From Roseovarius sp. (GTDB taxonomy: Bacteria > Pseudomonadota > Alphaproteobacteria > Rhodobacterales > Rhodobacteraceae), in NCBI GenBank assembly GCA_021767845.1, contig JAASSQ010000159.1:1-6842 (forward strand): DNA of 6,842 nucleotides, given 5' to 3'. A program made the translations under genes and the position numbers. The notes below the pieces were generated by a model, which saw nothing but the letters and a program-made list of their open reading frames with translations, was not told the DNA's origin and did no database searches. Positions 5,983 through 6,842 of this stretch are shown in pieces. Position 1 is the first letter of the stretch; each line of letters opens with the position of its first letter.

Positions 5983-6842
5983 TAATCGGCGGGGGACAAT
6001 TCGACGGTGCCGATGCGGCCCCTGCTGCCGTCGATCAGCAGAACCCCCGGCCCTTCCCTTCCAGCGGGCCGGCCCCGGTCGAGAACCTTCAGAACCTGGC
6101 GGATCGCAAGAGCGCCCTGCTGACGGGGATCGTCGAACGGGACAGCCAGAACACGGCCGTTCATCACGCTGCGCTTGATCGTGTGGCTGATATAGGTCGA
6201 GGCGAGCGCGACATCGCTTTGCCGGTCGGTGGCCGTGACAAGGCCGATCGCGGCCTCGACGGCCGGTGCCGTGCCGATCAGCAGGTCGAGGTCGGGGAAG
6301 GTGGCAAAGGCGTCTTCGACGGCGGCCAGTTGCTGGCGCAGCCCGGTATCGGTGCGAAACACCGCCGCGATGTCGATGCTGCTTTGGGCCAGCCCGTCGC
6401 GCAGCCCCTGTTCCAGCGGTCCTGTCCAGCCCGCCTCGGACGGGCCGGAGATCAACACCGCGCGCCGGACCGGCGACCCAGCCGGGTGACGAATGGCCAG
6501 ATACGTGCCCAGCACCTGCCCCATCTGCGCCCAATCGACCCCGATACGCCCCGACAGGTTCTTGCTGTTCAGTTCGTTCACCAGGCCGAACACCGGCACC
6601 TTTCGCGACACGTCCGCGATGGCCGACAGCAGCTCGGGATGATCCGAGGTGACGGCGCCGAGCAGAACCGCATCGACCCCGCGCGCGGCGCAATCGTTCA
6701 ATTGCGCGATCTGTTCCGCGCGGGACCGGTAGCCGCCGGCCTCGAAGAACAGGAGATCAACGGCGTGGCGCCGGGCCTCCTGTTCCAGCCCGTAGCCGAC
6801 ACTGAGCCAGTATTCATCCTTGAAATGCGGCACCAGCACGCA
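5964..6842 (-). CDS. torT: TorT-like periplasmic TMAO-sensing protein, 5'-truncated by window edge
   Basis: The visible 292 residues are the bulk of a type I periplasmic binding protein of the TorT family (about 340 residues in E. coli). The frame is open to the window edge (Cys codon 6840-6842, then VLVPHFKDEYW), so the signal peptide and first strand lie outside; the GTG at 6837-6839 is internal. TorT binds trimethylamine N-oxide in the periplasm and signals through the TorS hybrid kinase to TorR. Family resemblance, from memory of E. coli TorT: PHFKDEYWLSVGYGL near the visible N-terminus, FEAGGY, GVDWAQMG, IGTAPAVEAAI, STYISH, and the C-terminal LSPADYFP. The conserved aromatics Tyr11, Trp12, Trp104 and Tyr217 (visible numbering) fit an amine-oxide aromatic pocket. 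Ribose-type sugar binding proteins share the fold but not these blocks. Convergent with degP and unrelated to it; torS/torR or a reductase may lie upstream of it, beyond 6842. Confidence 0.88.
   Translation of the reverse strand, partial: CVLVPHFKDEYWLSVGYGLEQEARRHAVDLLFFEAGGYRSRAEQIAQLNDCAARGVDAVLLGAVTSDHPELLSAIADVSRKVPVFGLVNELNSKNLSGRIGVDWAQMGQVLGTYLAIRHPAGSPVRRAVLISGPSEAGWTGPLEQGLRDGLAQSSIDIAAVFRTDTGLRQQLAAVEDAFATFPDLDLLIGTAPAVEAAIGLVTATDRQSDVALASTYISHTIKRSVMNGRVLAVPFDDPRQQGALAIRQVLKVLDRGRPAGREGPGVLLIDGSRGRIGTVELSPADYFPVIQ

Noticed and set aside
1..6842. CRISPR arrays, tRNA or rRNA genes, insertion sequences, riboswitches
   Set aside because: No regularly spaced direct repeats, cloverleaf, rRNA-like block, transposase motif or known riboswitch core was seen on either strand.

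Overview
The window is high-G+C DNA (about two-thirds G+C by eye) and reads as ordinary chromosome of an alphaproteobacterium, most likely Rhodobacteraceae (Roseobacter/Rhodobacter group). This assignment rests on the style of the encoded proteins, on codon use strongly biased to G/C in third positions, and on an intergenic element at about 5628-5695 that resembles a repeat I associate with that family. No database search was possible.

Layout on the + strand: the last codons of an upstream reading frame (3-35, partial and tentative); gor, glutathione-disulfide reductase (70-1428); hflK (1498-2712) and hflC (2712-3749), the two SPFH proteins that form the FtsH-associated membrane complex; a 65-residue DUF2065 membrane protein starting at TTG (3746-3943); and a periplasmic Do/DegP-type serine protease with two PDZ domains (4089-5561), closed by a strong intrinsic terminator (5582-5611). 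A 402-bp gene-free gap (5562-5963) holds that terminator, a three-hairpin repeat element and an inverted-repeat-rich stretch. On the - strand, converging on degP, is a 5'-truncated torT-like gene for a periplasmic TMAO-sensing protein (5964 to the window end at 6842).

The + strand genes look like one functional neighbourhood. hflK, hflC and DUF2065 overlap by 1 and 4 bases and are almost certainly co-translated. They control quality of inner-membrane proteins through FtsH, while DegP clears misfolded periplasmic proteins. The upstream Gor keeps glutathione reduced. gor to hflK has a 69-bp spacer and DUF2065 to degP a 145-bp spacer, so internal promoters are possible. torT belongs to a different system (TMAO-responsive signalling with a TorS-type kinase), whose other genes would lie beyond position 6842.

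I see no mobile-element genes, CRISPR, tRNA or rRNA, and no convincing novel system. The least explained DNA is the gap between degP and torT, especially the 13-bp perfect inverted repeat at 5725-5737 / 5846-5858.
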